A DNA stretch of 64,000 nucleotides from MKUN01 sp964481425 (GCA_964481425.1 CAYZTM010000019.1:1-64000), one strand, 5' to 3'; counted from the first letter of the stretch, positions 1 through 8,433 are shown. Notes: a model not told the origin generated them from the letters alone. Numbers and translations are program-made.

Positions 1-269
1 ATGATCTTTCCGGTAGTATCACCAGCTACGAAGTAACCGTAGCAGGTGTGCAAAATACTCAACAGGCCGTAAAGAACAGGCTGACCATAACCGTATCCAT
101 ATCGTTTAAGAACAAGCTGAATGAGAAAAACAGTTTTGAGCAGTCATTTACCCGGTTTTCAGACTTTGATGCATCTCAAAACCTGCAAAATGTGCAATCT
201 TCATTGATCGAAGACATAGGAAATCAGCTTGCAGATGATATTTTTAATAAAGCATTTGTAAATTGGTAG
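1..269 (+). CDS. lptE: LptE-like LPS-assembly lipoprotein, C-terminal end (partial)
   Basis: The gene enters from the left edge; the reading frame begins at base 3 and reads DLSGSITSYEVTVAGVQ, then a beta-strand-rich stretch (RLTITVSISFKN) and ends in an amphipathic helix. This matches the end of Bacteroidota LptE-family proteins, outer-membrane lipoproteins that help LptD insert lipopolysaccharide. The lipobox and N-terminus lie outside the window. The GTG at 48 is an internal valine, not a start. The next gene begins 16 bp after the stop, and LptE followed by a TPR protein and SecG is a familiar Bacteroidota order. Family assignment rests on one C-terminal fragment plus context. Confidence 0.7.
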   Translation, partial: DLSGSITSYEVTVAGVQNTQQAVKNRLTITVSISFKNKLNEKNSFEQSFTRFSDFDASQNLQNVQSSLIEDIGNQLADDIFNKAFVNW

Positions 270-285
270 TAGTTTTATAGCAATA

Positions 286-1254
286 ATGATAACACCATCT
301 TCCATAGAATATATTTCACAGGTACTGAACGAGCCTCATGCGATCACTGAAGAAGACCACGAAAGCATAGCATCGCTTGTAAAGACTTACCCTTACTTTG
401 TACCTGCACGCTACCTGCAGGCGGCAGAGCGGCATAGAAATAAGCCGTTCGACCCCTTCATGATGGCCACGATGAAACTGTATGATGGCAACTGGCTTTT
501 ATTGCACGATTTCCTCGTAAGATCGCGCGACGATATGGAAACAGGCGCTACTTACGAGGAGCCCTATGAGGAAGATATAGTAATAGAGCATACAACCACC
601 AGTGAAGTGGAAGAGCCTGAAGTTATTACAGCGGATGAGCAGGAATTTGTGGCTATAATGGATGAAGAGGAACCAATAGCACCGTCGCCATCCGCTATCA
701 TAGACGAAGATGAACGCAGCAAAGGCTTCGTATTCGAACAGGCAGATACCAAAGAAGAAATTCAGGAAACAGAGAACGACGAAACGCTGATCCTGCCGGT
801 ATATACCGAAGATTACTTCCTGCACCAGGGCGTGCAGGTATCCAACGACATACCTGCTGCTGCCGATAAAGAGAGTCTGGAAGATGAAGACAAATCGCTA
901 ATGGTAGTGATGAGCTTTACAGAATGGCTCAACCACTTCAAGACAAGGAGCGAGCGGGCACGCGAAGAGGAAGAGGACCAGAAAGCGCTCAAAACAATGT
1001 GGCAGAAGGAAAAACTGGTGGCAGCCCTCGAAGAAGAAAATGAAGAGATACCGGAAAATGTGTTCCAGATGGCCGTCAACTCCATAACCCGTGAAGACGA
1101 CCTCGCCAGCGAGCCACTCGCCGAGATATATGTTAAGCAGGGCAAATATGACGCTGCGATAGATATGTATAAGAAATTAAGTTTGCGCAATCCTCAAAAA
1201 AGTGCTTATTTTGCCCGTCAAATTGACGCTGTTTTAAAAGAGAAGACAACATGA
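286..1254 (+). CDS. TPR-containing protein of the lptE-secG locus
   Basis: A 322-residue soluble protein with no signal peptide or membrane segment. The first 100 residues are helical (AxxYPYFVPARYLQA), the middle (about 100-190) is a long, highly acidic low-complexity linker rich in Glu and Asp, and the last 60 residues hold one clear tetratricopeptide unit (LAEIYVKQGKYDAAIDMYKK). Its ATGA overlaps the secG start, so the two are translationally coupled. Proteins like this sit between lptE and secG in many Bacteroidota, but I know of no assigned function. A scaffold role for the TPR is inference. Confidence 0.8.
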   Translation: MITPSSIEYISQVLNEPHAITEEDHESIASLVKTYPYFVPARYLQAAERHRNKPFDPFMMATMKLYDGNWLLLHDFLVRSRDDMETGATYEEPYEEDIVIEHTTTSEVEEPEVITADEQEFVAIMDEEEPIAPSPSAIIDEDERSKGFVFEQADTKEEIQETENDETLILPVYTEDYFLHQGVQVSNDIPAAADKESLEDEDKSLMVVMSFTEWLNHFKTRSERAREEEEDQKALKTMWQKEKLVAALEEENEEIPENVFQMAVNSITREDDLASEPLAEIYVKQGKYDAAIDMYKKLSLRNPQKSAYFARQIDAVLKEKTT

Positions 1255-1553
1255 TAGCTATAATAACCATCATAATATTATTGACCTGTGTAGTATTGGG
1301 ATTTTTTGTACTGGTGCAAAACCCTAAAGGTGGTGGCCTGTCCGGCACATTTGGCAGCATAAGCAGCCAGGTAATGGGTGTAAAACAATCAACCGATGTT
1401 ATGGAGAAAGGAACGTGGGCGTCTATTGGCATCATTGCCGGTCTGTCTATCCTGTCCATAATGTTCGCATCTAAGCCACAGGTTGACAATGGGAATGGTA
1501 AAGCGCCCACAACCAAATCCGCTCCTGCTAAAGGAACACAGGCTCCCAAATAA
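1251..1553 (+). CDS. secG: Preprotein translocase subunit SecG
   Basis: A 100-residue membrane protein with two hydrophobic helices (residues 2-22 and about 56-76) separated by the typical SecG loop: LVQNPKGGGLSG followed by a Gly/Ser-rich stretch. The C-terminal tail is Lys/Pro/Ala rich. SecG joins SecYE in the inner membrane and aids SecA-driven export. Its ATG overlaps the stop of the upstream TPR gene (ATGA), and a strong terminator follows the stop, so it closes the lptE-TPR-secG transcript. Length and topology are normal for Bacteroidota SecG. Confidence 0.93.
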   Translation: MIAIITIIILLTCVVLGFFVLVQNPKGGGLSGTFGSISSQVMGVKQSTDVMEKGTWASIGIIAGLSILSIMFASKPQVDNGNGKAPTTKSAPAKGTQAPK

Positions 1554-1577
1554 TGGTCATTAAAAAGTTAATTTTAC

Positions 1578-1617
1578 ATACCTGCTCGCTTATAATGAGC
1601 AGGTATTTTTATTTTTA
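1578..1617 (+). terminator. Rho-independent terminator after secG
   Basis: A 10-bp perfect stem (ATACCTGCTC / GAGCAGGTAT) with a 9-nt loop is followed by a T-rich run. It ends only 8 bp before the mltG start. The T run also reads TATTTTTA, one base off a -7 box, so terminator and mltG promoter may share sequence. Confidence 0.85.
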
Positions 1618-1625
1618 AGGTTTCC

Positions 1626-2684
1626 ATGTCCCCCGCAGCAAGATCTCGTAATAGCAGGAAGCGCAAAAGGAATGGCCGCTGGCTGCTTCCCCTGCTGGCT
1701 ATACTTATAGCCGGGGGCTTGTACGCTGCATTCAAGGTATTCGGACCCAATACGGGCAATTTTTCTGAAGGGGAATACCTCTACATACATACCGGCTCTT
1801 CGTACGATGCAGTAAAGGCCGAACTGGTCAATGGTGGTTTCGTAAAAGACATCCGTAGCTTCGACATCCTTGCTTCAGAAGCAAATTACCCCAACCATAT
1901 ACATCCCGGCAAATACAGGCTGCAACCCGGCATGAGCAATTATAAGATCATACGCATGCTGCACTCCGGCAGGCAGGAAACCGTAAAACTGGTCATCAAC
2001 AAACTGCGCACCCGGCAGGATCTCGTCAATATAATTTGCAAGAACCTCGAAGCCGACTCTAATGTACTGAGGCAGATGCTGCATGATACTGTGTACCTCG
2101 CTGAGTTCGGACTCGATACCAATACAGCCCTTTGCGCCATCATGCCCGATACCTATGAATTTTACTGGAACACTTCATCGGATAAAGCATTCAGGAAGAT
2201 CGAGAAGAATTACGCCCGGTTCTGGACCGATGATCGTAAGGCAAAAGCTGCCGCACACGATATTTCACCCGTACAGGCAGTCATTCTTGCATCTATAGTG
2301 GAGGAAGAAAGCAATAAGAACGACGAGAAACCTACTATAGCCAGTGTATACCTCAACAGGCTGCACAAAGGTATCAGGCTTCAGGCCGACCCTACCGTAA
2401 AGTATGCGGTAGGCGACTTTAGTATCCGTAGGATAACGGGGCAGTATTTGTCTTACCCATCCCCTTATAATACCTATCAGAATACCGGCCTGCCACCCGG
2501 CCCTATATGTACACCCTCTGCACAAAGCATAGATGCAGTACTCAATGCTCCGGAAACAGACTACATATACTTCTGCGCACGAGAAGATTTCAGTGGTTAC
2601 CACCGTTTTGCTGCCACAGATGCTGAACAGGCAAAAAATGCCCGTCTGTACCACCAGGCGCTCGATGCAAGGGGCATACACTAA
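1626..2684 (+). CDS. mltG: Endolytic peptidoglycan transglycosylase MltG
   Basis: 352 residues with a basic N-terminus, one transmembrane helix (about 18-38), and a periplasmic YceG-like domain. Visible family motifs are the catalytic region ASIVEEESNKNDEKPTIASV (Glu of IVEEE near residue 222), VYLNRL, LQADPTVKYA, and the C-terminal PGPICTPSAQSIDAVLNAP and YFCA elements. MltG cuts nascent glycan strands in the inner membrane and influences strand length. It stands alone behind a terminator and converges with the next gene, overlapping it by 4 bp at the stop codons. Length is typical. Confidence 0.95.
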   Translation: MSPAARSRNSRKRKRNGRWLLPLLAILIAGGLYAAFKVFGPNTGNFSEGEYLYIHTGSSYDAVKAELVNGGFVKDIRSFDILASEANYPNHIHPGKYRLQPGMSNYKIIRMLHSGRQETVKLVINKLRTRQDLVNIICKNLEADSNVLRQMLHDTVYLAEFGLDTNTALCAIMPDTYEFYWNTSSDKAFRKIEKNYARFWTDDRKAKAAAHDISPVQAVILASIVEEESNKNDEKPTIASVYLNRLHKGIRLQADPTVKYAVGDFSIRRITGQYLSYPSPYNTYQNTGLPPGPICTPSAQSIDAVLNAPETDYIYFCAREDFSGYHRFAATDAEQAKNARLYHQALDARGIH

Positions 2685-3091
2685 GCGCCATCCTTACCGA
2701 TAGCCAATGCATATTCTTCTTTCTGTTTATCCTTCCTGAAGAAGAAAATATAGTACACAAGCAGCAATATTATCCCGCTGATAAATATACCTACCGCATA
2801 TCGCTTGTATTCCCTATCCACCTCAAAGAATTCACTGATCATCCATACAGAATTGGCGCTTATCCAAAGGCACACGGCCAGGTTATGGAAAAGCTCCGCG
2901 CGTACTCGCCTCGATTTCCATAGAATATAACAGGCAACACCTAGTGTTGGGAATATCATGAATATACCGCCGGGACGCCATACAAGCGCCCAGCAGGTGT
3001 CTTTAATAAGCCACAGGAATATATGACCGTTCTCTATCCAGCGATATTTTGCAGATACCTGTATGCCATGGTTTCCAGCATGTTGTCCCAT
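2681..3091 (-). CDS. Small membrane protein of unknown function
   Basis: 136 residues from the ATG at 3091 (MGQHAGNHG); an upstream in-frame TTG at 3118 would add nine residues with no support. After a polar N-terminus there are four hydrophobic segments (about residues 22-40, 44-60, 73-88, 100-118), and a charged C-terminal tail (FFFRKDKQKEEY). The W-rich first segment (IFLWLIKDTCWALVWRPGG) is distinctive. I do not recognise a named family. It converges on mltG with a 4-bp overlap and has no partner on its own strand. Confidence 0.65.
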   Translation of the reverse strand: MGQHAGNHGIQVSAKYRWIENGHIFLWLIKDTCWALVWRPGGIFMIFPTLGVACYILWKSRRVRAELFHNLAVCLWISANSVWMISEFFEVDREYKRYAVGIFISGIILLLVYYIFFFRKDKQKEEYALAIGKDGA

Positions 3092-3187
3092 ATGAGTATT
3101 TGTCGGTAATGCATACAAAATAAACCGATTTGCCTATTAAGCATAGGACTTATCAACATATTAACAGCTTAAAAACGAAGAAGTTAA

Positions 3188-3217
3188 TTGGATTTTATTT
3201 CTCATGCCGTAACTTTG
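3188..3217 (+). promoter_or_regulatory. gapA promoter (Bacteroidota type)
   Basis: TTG at 3188-3190 and a perfect -7 box TAACTTTG at 3210-3217 are separated by 19 bp. The box is about 60 bp before the gapA ATG. The leader between them contains a GC-rich possible hairpin (CGCCGCG ... GGCGGGGG). Confidence 0.75.
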
Positions 3218-3277
3218 CGCCGCGTCCCGCGGAATGGCGGGGGTACATTTTACTAGTTCTTTAAAAAAAATCATAAA

Positions 3278-4291
3278 ATGAGTAAAGTAAAAGTTGCCAT
3301 TAACGGCTTCGGGCGTATCGGCCGCCTGGCTTTTCGCCAGATCTATAATATGGATGGCATTGATGTTGTAGCCATCAACGACCTTACTAAACCCAATGTT
3401 CTTGCCCACCTGCTTAAATATGACACCGCACAGGGCCGTTTTGGCGAAGACGTAAAGCATACCGATGATGCCATCGTTGTTAATGGCCACGAAATAAAGA
3501 TATATGCCCAAAAAGATCCTTCACAGATACCCTGGGGCCAGCACGATGTGGACGTAGTGCTGGAATGTACAGGCTTCTTTACCGACCGCGAAAAGGCCGA
3601 AGCACACCTGAAAGCCGGAGCAAAACGCGTCGTAATATCTGCTCCTGCAACCGGCGATCTGAAAACTGTGGTTTTCAATGTGAACCATGACATACTCGAT
3701 GGCAGCGAAACCGTTATCAGCTGTGCATCTTGTACTACCAACTGCCTGGCCCCTATGGCTAAGGTGCTGAACGATAAGTTTGGTATCCTCGCAGGTCTCA
3801 TGACCACAGTTCATGCTTATACCAATGACCAGAACACACTGGATGCACCTCATCCGAAAGGCGACCTGCGTCGCGCTCGTGCAGCAGCTGAAAATATAGT
3901 ACCCAACAGCACAGGTGCCGCAAAGGCCATTGGCCTCGTACTGCCTGAACTGAAAGGCAAACTGGATGGCGGAGCACAACGCGTGCCCACCGTTACCGGC
4001 TCGCTTACCGAACTGTTCACCACGCTGGGCAAGAAAACATCGATAGAGGAAGTGAATGCTGCTATGAAGGCCGCTGCCAACGAAAGCTTTGGCTACAACG
4101 AAGACGAAATAGTAAGCAGCGATATCATTGGTACCCACTTCGGTTCATTGTTCGATGCTACACAGACCAAGGTTATTACTGTAGGCGATACGCAAATGGT
4201 AAAGACCGTTAGCTGGTACGACAACGAAATGAGCTATGTATCGCAACTGGTACGTACGGTAAAATATTTTGCCGGGCTTATCTCCAAATAA
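3278..4291 (+). CDS. gapA: Type I glyceraldehyde-3-phosphate dehydrogenase
   Basis: 337 residues. The N-terminal Rossmann motif is INGFGRIGRLAFR, the active-site motif is ASCTTNCLAP with catalytic Cys152, and His179 lies in TTVHAYTNDQ. The C-terminal WYDNEMSY element is present. The enzyme converts glyceraldehyde-3-phosphate, phosphate and NAD+ to 1,3-bisphosphoglycerate in glycolysis. Asp35 in VAINDL suggests NAD preference. It has its own consensus promoter and a strong terminator. pgk, the next glycolytic enzyme, follows after a two-gene toxin-antitoxin insert. Length is normal and no key residue is missing. Confidence 0.98.
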   Translation: MSKVKVAINGFGRIGRLAFRQIYNMDGIDVVAINDLTKPNVLAHLLKYDTAQGRFGEDVKHTDDAIVVNGHEIKIYAQKDPSQIPWGQHDVDVVLECTGFFTDREKAEAHLKAGAKRVVISAPATGDLKTVVFNVNHDILDGSETVISCASCTTNCLAPMAKVLNDKFGILAGLMTTVHAYTNDQNTLDAPHPKGDLRRARAAAENIVPNSTGAAKAIGLVLPELKGKLDGGAQRVPTVTGSLTELFTTLGKKTSIEEVNAAMKAAANESFGYNEDEIVSSDIIGTHFGSLFDATQTKVITVGDTQMVKTVSWYDNEMSYVSQLVRTVKYFAGLISK

Positions 4292-4312
4292 TCTATCCGA
4301 AATTGACATATA

Positions 4313-4343
4313 AGAAAAAGCCCTGTATGGGCTTTTTCTTTTT
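4313..4343 (+). terminator. Terminator after gapA
   Basis: Stem AGAAAAAGCCC / GGGCTTTTTCT with a TGTAT loop, followed by T residues. It separates gapA from the toxin-antitoxin pair, whose -7 box starts 4 bp later. Confidence 0.85.
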
Positions 4344-4346
4344 ATG

Positions 4347-4354
4347 TACCTTTG
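4347..4354 (+). promoter_or_regulatory. Promoter -7 box of the DUF433/DUF5615 pair
   Basis: A perfect TAnnTTTG box (TACCTTTG) lies 4 bp before the ATG at 4359. This placement rules out the upstream ATG at 4344, which would sit before the promoter box, and implies a leaderless or nearly leaderless message. Confidence 0.7.
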
Positions 4355-4358
4355 CTTT

Positions 4359-4601
4359 ATGACACAGGCCGATATAGATCAGCTATTAAAACGTATTACT
4401 TATGACCCCGGAATTTTCGGGGGCAAAGCAATAATTCGCGGAATGCGGTTTCGCGTGGTAGACGTATTGGAAATGCTGGCAAGTGGTATGACCACAGCAG
4501 AGATATTGGGTGATTTCCCTTACCTGGAGGCTGAAGATATTCAAGCTTGCTTGCTTTATGCAGCCCAAAAACTGAATCATCCGCGTCTGCATGCCGCTTA
4601 A
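4359..4601 (+). CDS. DUF433-family antitoxin
   Basis: 80 residues starting MTQADIDQLLKRITYDPGI. The pattern DPGIFGGKAIIRGMRFRVVDVLEMLASGMTT (given in part: GGKAIIRGMRFRV, then a helix-turn-helix-like stretch TTAEILGDFPYLEAEDIQAC) is the DUF433 (VapB45-like) signature. Such proteins pair with PIN-like DUF5615 toxins and repress their own promoter. The next gene overlaps it by 11 bp. The pair lies between gapA and pgk with its own promoter. The family is clear; neutralising activity is inferred from the family and pairing. Confidence 0.88.
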   Translation: MTQADIDQLLKRITYDPGIFGGKAIIRGMRFRVVDVLEMLASGMTTAEILGDFPYLEAEDIQACLLYAAQKLNHPRLHAA

Positions 4602-4896
4602 CGATCATACTTTCTGGCTGGATGCTAATTTACCGCCTAAAGCGGTGCAATGGCTGTCAGAACATTTTAATGCAAAGGCCACACATATTGCCTCCCTTAA
4701 TTTCCTTACTACAGATGACAACACTATCTTCGAAGCGGCAAAACGATCTGGGGAAAGTGTAATTATCATTACAAAGGATGAGGACTTTGTTAACCTGGTA
4801 CTCGTTAAGAAGGGGGGACCAAAGATCATCTGGATAACGGCAGGTAATATATCAAACGTTCACTTAAGATCGATCCTGATCTCTTGCCTGCAGTAA
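4591..4896 (+). CDS. DUF5615 PIN-like toxin
   Basis: 101 residues. The N-terminus FWLDANLPPKAVQWLSEHF carries the first acidic residue of the PIN-like fold (Asp11 of LDANLPP); the second acidic cluster is ITKDEDFVNLV, followed by IIWITAGNIS. This is the compact DUF5615 (Mut7-C/VapC45-like) family, thought to be RNases. It starts inside the end of the DUF433 gene, giving coupled translation as in other toxin-antitoxin pairs. Target and activity cannot be read from the sequence. Confidence 0.87.
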   Translation: MPLNDHTFWLDANLPPKAVQWLSEHFNAKATHIASLNFLTTDDNTIFEAAKRSGESVIIITKDEDFVNLVLVKKGGPKIIWITAGNISNVHLRSILISCLQ

Positions 4897-4948
4897 GCAG
4901 TTGAAACTCTTGAAAATGACCACAATTTCTTTGTAGAAATAAACTAAC

Positions 4949-6163
4949 ATGACACGATTCAACGATTATGATTTCGACGGAAAAAAAGCGCTGATACGCG
5001 TAGACTTCAACGTCCCTATAAAAGACGGTAAAATAACAGACGACACCCGCATACGTGCAGCACTACCCACCATTAAGAAAGTACTCGCCGATGGCGGCAG
5101 CGCGATATTGATGAGCCACTGGGGCCGTCCGCTTAAGGATATAGAGAAGAAACCGCATCTTACTCTTGCCGATTTCTCCCTCAGACCTGTAGCAACTCAT
5201 CTCGCCGATCTGCTGGGAACACCGGTGGGGTTTGCCGACGGGTGCATCAGCGACGATGCCATAGCTAAAGCGCAGGCACTGCAGCCTGGGCAGGTATTGC
5301 TGCTCGAAAACCTCCGCTACCATAAAGAGGAGGAAAAAGGCGACAAGGATTTCGCAGAAAAATTATCTAAGCTCGGCGATGTATATGTGAACGATGCCTT
5401 CGGCACCGCACACAGGGCTCATGCCTCTACTGCCGTTATAGCACAGTTCTTCCCCGCCGGTAACAGGATGTTCGGCCTGCTGATGGAGGCAGAAGTAGCT
5501 GCTGCCGAGGAAGTACTGCACAACAGTAAAAAACCTTTTACGGCCATCATAGGTGGCGCAAAAGTTTCAGATAAGATACTTATCATTGAGAACCTCCTGG
5601 AAAAAGCTACAGACATCATCATAGGTGGTGGTATGGCCTACACCTTTTTTAAAGCCGAAGGTTGCCACATAGGTACATCGCTCTGCGAAGACGACAGGTT
5701 GGATACCGCCCTGGAACTGCTGAAGAAAGCAGACGAAAAAGGCGTATGCATTCATCTGCCTGCCGATAGCATCATCGCTGATAAATTTGCCGCAGATGCC
5801 AACACATCTTCCGCACTCAATGCCGAAATACCGGCTGGTTGGATGGGCCTCGATATCGGTGAAATGGCCATAGATCATTTTAAGCACATCATTAAAGAGT
5901 CGAAGACCATATTATGGAACGGCCCCATGGGCGTTTTTGAAATGGAAAAATTCCAGCATGGTACAAAAGCCATAGCTGAAGCAGTAGCTGAAGCTACAGA
6001 GAATGGTGCTTACTCGCTCGTGGGTGGTGGCGACAGTGTTGCCGCTGTCAACAAATTCCACTTTGCCGACAAAGTAAGCTATGTATCTACCGGTGGTGGA
6101 GCATTACTTGAATTCTTTGAAGGTAAAGAGTTACCCGGCATTGCCGCCATTAAAAACGACTAA
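4949..6163 (+). CDS. pgk: Phosphoglycerate kinase
   Basis: 404 residues with the hallmark N-terminal motif RVDFNVPIKDGKITDDTRI, LMSHWGRP, LENLRYHKEEE, and the nucleotide-site motif VGGGDSVAAV near the C-terminus; ILWNGPMGVFE is also intact. It transfers phosphate from 1,3-bisphosphoglycerate to ADP. The natural partner gapA is upstream, separated by the DUF433/DUF5615 cassette. A near-match to a -7 box (TTTCTTTG) lies about 20 bp before the ATG, so it may have its own promoter. A hairpin terminator follows. Confidence 0.97.
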   Translation: MTRFNDYDFDGKKALIRVDFNVPIKDGKITDDTRIRAALPTIKKVLADGGSAILMSHWGRPLKDIEKKPHLTLADFSLRPVATHLADLLGTPVGFADGCISDDAIAKAQALQPGQVLLLENLRYHKEEEKGDKDFAEKLSKLGDVYVNDAFGTAHRAHASTAVIAQFFPAGNRMFGLLMEAEVAAAEEVLHNSKKPFTAIIGGAKVSDKILIIENLLEKATDIIIGGGMAYTFFKAEGCHIGTSLCEDDRLDTALELLKKADEKGVCIHLPADSIIADKFAADANTSSALNAEIPAGWMGLDIGEMAIDHFKHIIKESKTILWNGPMGVFEMEKFQHGTKAIAEAVAEATENGAYSLVGGGDSVAAVNKFHFADKVSYVSTGGGALLEFFEGKELPGIAAIKND

Positions 6164-6175
6164 ATAATAGTTTAT

Positions 6176-6220
6176 AAAAATAAACAGGCCGCAACTACCC
6201 TTGCGGCTTGTTTATTTTTA
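6176..6220 (+). terminator. Terminator after pgk
   Basis: Long near-perfect stem (AAAAATAAACA-GCCGCA paired with TGCGGC-TGTTTATTTTT) around a short loop, ending in T residues 13 bp after the pgk stop. Its A- and T-rich flanks could also terminate from the other strand. Confidence 0.8.
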
Positions 6221-6272
6221 AGGCCGTCCAAACTGCACACCGATAGCTTATCTTTACAATAAAGCATCTGTT

Positions 6273-7178
6273 ATGGATTTTGGCAAAGTACCCGAATCGC
6301 AATTAGACACTATTGATTTCAGTCTGCCCCCCGACCCTAAGGTCACTACTGATGTTCTGAAGAGCTCAAAGAAGAAAGGGAAGACAAAGTTTTATGTCGG
6401 TTGTGCAAAATGGGGCCGCAAAGACTGGATAGGGAAATTGTATCCTCAGGGAACTAAAGAGAAAGATTTTTTTCCGCTCTATGCAAAGCAATTCAACTGT
6501 ATAGAATTCAACGCGGCATTTTACCGGCTACCGACCATCGACCAGGTAAAGACCTGGAAAAGTAAGGTATCGGGCGATTTTATTTTTTGCCCCAAATACA
6601 CACAATACATCACCCATATTAAGCGCCTGAAGGTCAGCCCACAGGAGGTGGATCCGTTTTACCAGGTAATGCATGAGCTGGGCAAACACCTTGGGCCTGT
6701 ATTCCTGCTCCCCCACCCGCAGATGGGCCCAAAGCAATTAGGAAATATTGAATCATTTATTACTGACCAGCCAAACGACATCTCTCTTTTCCTCGAGCTA
6801 AGGCATGAAGAATGGTACACCGGCAAGGAAGGTTATGATCCGGTATTGTTTGAATTCCTGCGTCAGCATAAGCGGGGCACTGTGATCACAGATACGGCCG
6901 GTCGCCGCGATTGTGTTCATATGCACCTCTCGACCCCCGAATGCTTTATACGTTTTGTAGGTAACAGCCTCCACCCTACCGACTATGTTCGTATCGACGA
7001 TTGGGTACAGAGAATTAAGAAATGGATGAAAGAAGGCCTCGAAACCTGCTACTTCTTTATGCACCAGCACGAAGAGCTATATTCACCCGAATTGATCGGG
7101 TACCTTGTAGCGGAGCTTAACAAGCATTGCGGAACCGACATCAAACCACCGCAACTGTTAAACAATGAGCTGTTTTAA
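6273..7178 (+). CDS. DUF72 (YecE-like) family protein
   Basis: 301 residues, soluble. Family signatures are FYVGCAKWGRKDWIGKLYP near residue 41, FFPLYAKQFNCIEFNAAFY, VSGDFIFCPKYTQYITH, GPVFLLPHP and LFLELRHEEWY. DUF72 proteins adopt a TIM-barrel-like fold and their biochemical role remains unsettled. The 40-residue N-terminal extension before the first family motif is slightly long. It is monocistronic, behind the pgk terminator, with a near -7 box TATCTTTA about 20 bp before the ATG, and it converges with the methyltransferase gene with a 4-bp overlap. Confidence 0.85.
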   Translation: MDFGKVPESQLDTIDFSLPPDPKVTTDVLKSSKKKGKTKFYVGCAKWGRKDWIGKLYPQGTKEKDFFPLYAKQFNCIEFNAAFYRLPTIDQVKTWKSKVSGDFIFCPKYTQYITHIKRLKVSPQEVDPFYQVMHELGKHLGPVFLLPHPQMGPKQLGNIESFITDQPNDISLFLELRHEEWYTGKEGYDPVLFEFLRQHKRGTVITDTAGRRDCVHMHLSTPECFIRFVGNSLHPTDYVRIDDWVQRIKKWMKEGLETCYFFMHQHEELYSPELIGYLVAELNKHCGTDIKPPQLLNNELF

Positions 7179-7897
7179 CATATCTTCCTCGCAACTACAA
7201 TGGTCAAAGGAGGGAAGGTATCCAGTAAATAAGGTCCTTTCCTGCTCACTTCCATATGCAGGCCCTCGAAAACCGAAGCATATTGCCTGGTATACCTGAA
7301 ATCGGAAATGACAGCAGTACCACCTGTTGCCAATACACGATATATCTCCCTGCAGGCCTTTTCGCGCTGTTCACTGTTTTTAATATTATGCAGGCACAGG
7401 TTACTCAGCACCAGGTCGAATGAGCTATCCGGAAGCTCGTTGCAGGTAATATTTTCGGTCTCTATATTTACCTTATCGGCTACCCCCTCAAGCTCAGCAT
7501 TTTTTAGGGCGAGTTCTTTTTTATTATTGCCAAGGTCTTTATTGCTCCATATATCTATACCTGTGGCTTTACCGGTTATCAGCAATTTTGCTGCACCTAT
7601 CATCAGCAGTCCCCTGCCGGTGCCTACATCAAGTACCTGCTCATGGCCTCTTATCTTATAAAGCCTCAACATCCTGTTACGATGGCGGAACTTTCCTACC
7701 CGGGCATACAACAACATTAATACCGCTTCGAGGAAACAAACACTGCCTGCCCAAACTGCAAACGAAAAAAGGGAAGAAGACCATGTGCCGGACGGATAGT
7801 ACCAGGCGAACAAGGCTGCACATGCCCCCAATATACTAAACAGGAGCAGGATCAATATCACGCCCGGTGCATCGATACCATAATTGGGTTTCTTCAT
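7175..7897 (-). CDS. Class I SAM-dependent methyltransferase with N-terminal membrane anchor
   Basis: About 240 residues from the ATG at 7897 (MKKPNYGIDAPGV); two other in-frame ATGs (7906, 7930) are possible. Residues 9-35 and 43-65 form two hydrophobic helices, then the methyltransferase fold begins with motif I LDVGTGRGLLMIGAA, followed by GIDIWS, and SFDLVLSNLCLHNI (motif II). The substrate is unknown. The membrane hairpin suggests it acts at the inner membrane. It converges on the DUF72 gene and lies 155 bp beyond the ribosomal cluster on the same strand, where ftsY is often found in relatives. Confidence 0.8.
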   Translation of the reverse strand: MKKPNYGIDAPGVILILLLFSILGACAALFAWYYPSGTWSSSLFSFAVWAGSVCFLEAVLMLLYARVGKFRHRNRMLRLYKIRGHEQVLDVGTGRGLLMIGAAKLLITGKATGIDIWSNKDLGNNKKELALKNAELEGVADKVNIETENITCNELPDSSFDLVLSNLCLHNIKNSEQREKACREIYRVLATGGTAVISDFRYTRQYASVFEGLHMEVSRKGPYLLDTFPPLTIVVARKIC

Positions 7898-8052
7898 ATT
7901 GTGCATCCCGATAAATTGCGGGGGATACACAATATAATATTAATCCACCATTAGTATATAACGAAAAGAATAAAGCTACCCATGGGTAGCTTTATATGGA
8001 ATATGTTTATAAGTCCTAGTTTACAGGCTCAGTCTATAGAGGCTGCGTCCGA

Positions 8053-8226
8053 CTACTTGGTAGCTGCAAGGAAATCTTTTACTTTCTCCTTGTGTACCAT
8101 AGCTTCTTTAAAGGTGTATGCGCCGCTCTTAGGACTACGTACAGCCTTGATCACCTTGGTATAGTTCTTTGCTTCTGCTGCCTGTTTCGGATCTTTCTTG
8201 ATCGCCGTCTTTGCTGCTTTTGCCAT
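8053..8226 (-). CDS. DUF4295 small basic protein
   Basis: A 57-residue Lys-rich protein reading MAKAAKTAIKKDPKQAAEAK, then NYTKVIKAVRSPKSGAYTFK and ending DFLAATK with a TAG at 8053. This is the DUF4295 family, found in Bacteroidota directly after rpmB and rpmG. Its constant place in a ribosomal cluster and its basic composition suggest a ribosome-associated role, but that is inference. It lies 24 bp downstream of rpmG and is the last gene of the three-gene transcript. The opposite-strand reading frame over it is a shadow. Confidence 0.9.
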   Translation of the reverse strand: MAKAAKTAIKKDPKQAAEAKNYTKVIKAVRSPKSGAYTFKEAMVHKEKVKDFLAATK

Positions 8227-8250
8227 GACTCAGAATATTTTTAAAAGAGG

Positions 8251-8433
8251 TTATTTAATTTCTTTGTGAACAGTTACACGCTTCATGATAGGATTGTATT
8301 TCTTCAATTCTATACGCTCCGGTGTATTTTTCTTGTTCTTGGTGGTAATGTAACGGCTGGTACCGGGCAAGCCGCTGTTTTTATGCTCGGTGCATTCCAA
8401 TATTACCTGAACGCGGTTTCCTTTTTTAGCCAT
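8251..8433 (-). CDS. rpmG: 50S ribosomal protein L33
   Basis: 60 residues starting MAKKGNRVQVILECTEHKNS with the family motif GTSRYITTKNKKNTPERIEL and the C-terminal KKYNPIMKRVTVHKEIK. Only one cysteine is present, so this is the form lacking the zinc ribbon (the so-called C-minus type), as is usual in Bacteroidota. It lies 33 bp after rpmB on the same strand. Confidence 0.97.
   Translation of the reverse strand: MAKKGNRVQVILECTEHKNSGLPGTSRYITTKNKKNTPERIELKKYNPIMKRVTVHKEIK

Noticed and set aside
3218..3277. Riboswitch in the gapA leader
   Set aside because: Only one GC-rich hairpin is visible; the 60-nt leader is too short and matches no riboswitch pattern I know.
3521..4138. 205-residue minus-strand frame inside gapA
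   Set aside because: Antisense shadow of a highly conserved gene; the Cys-rich translation is an artefact of codon usage.
7982..8164. 60-residue plus-strand frame
   Set aside because: It is the antisense shadow of the DUF4295 gene, which is real by family and position.
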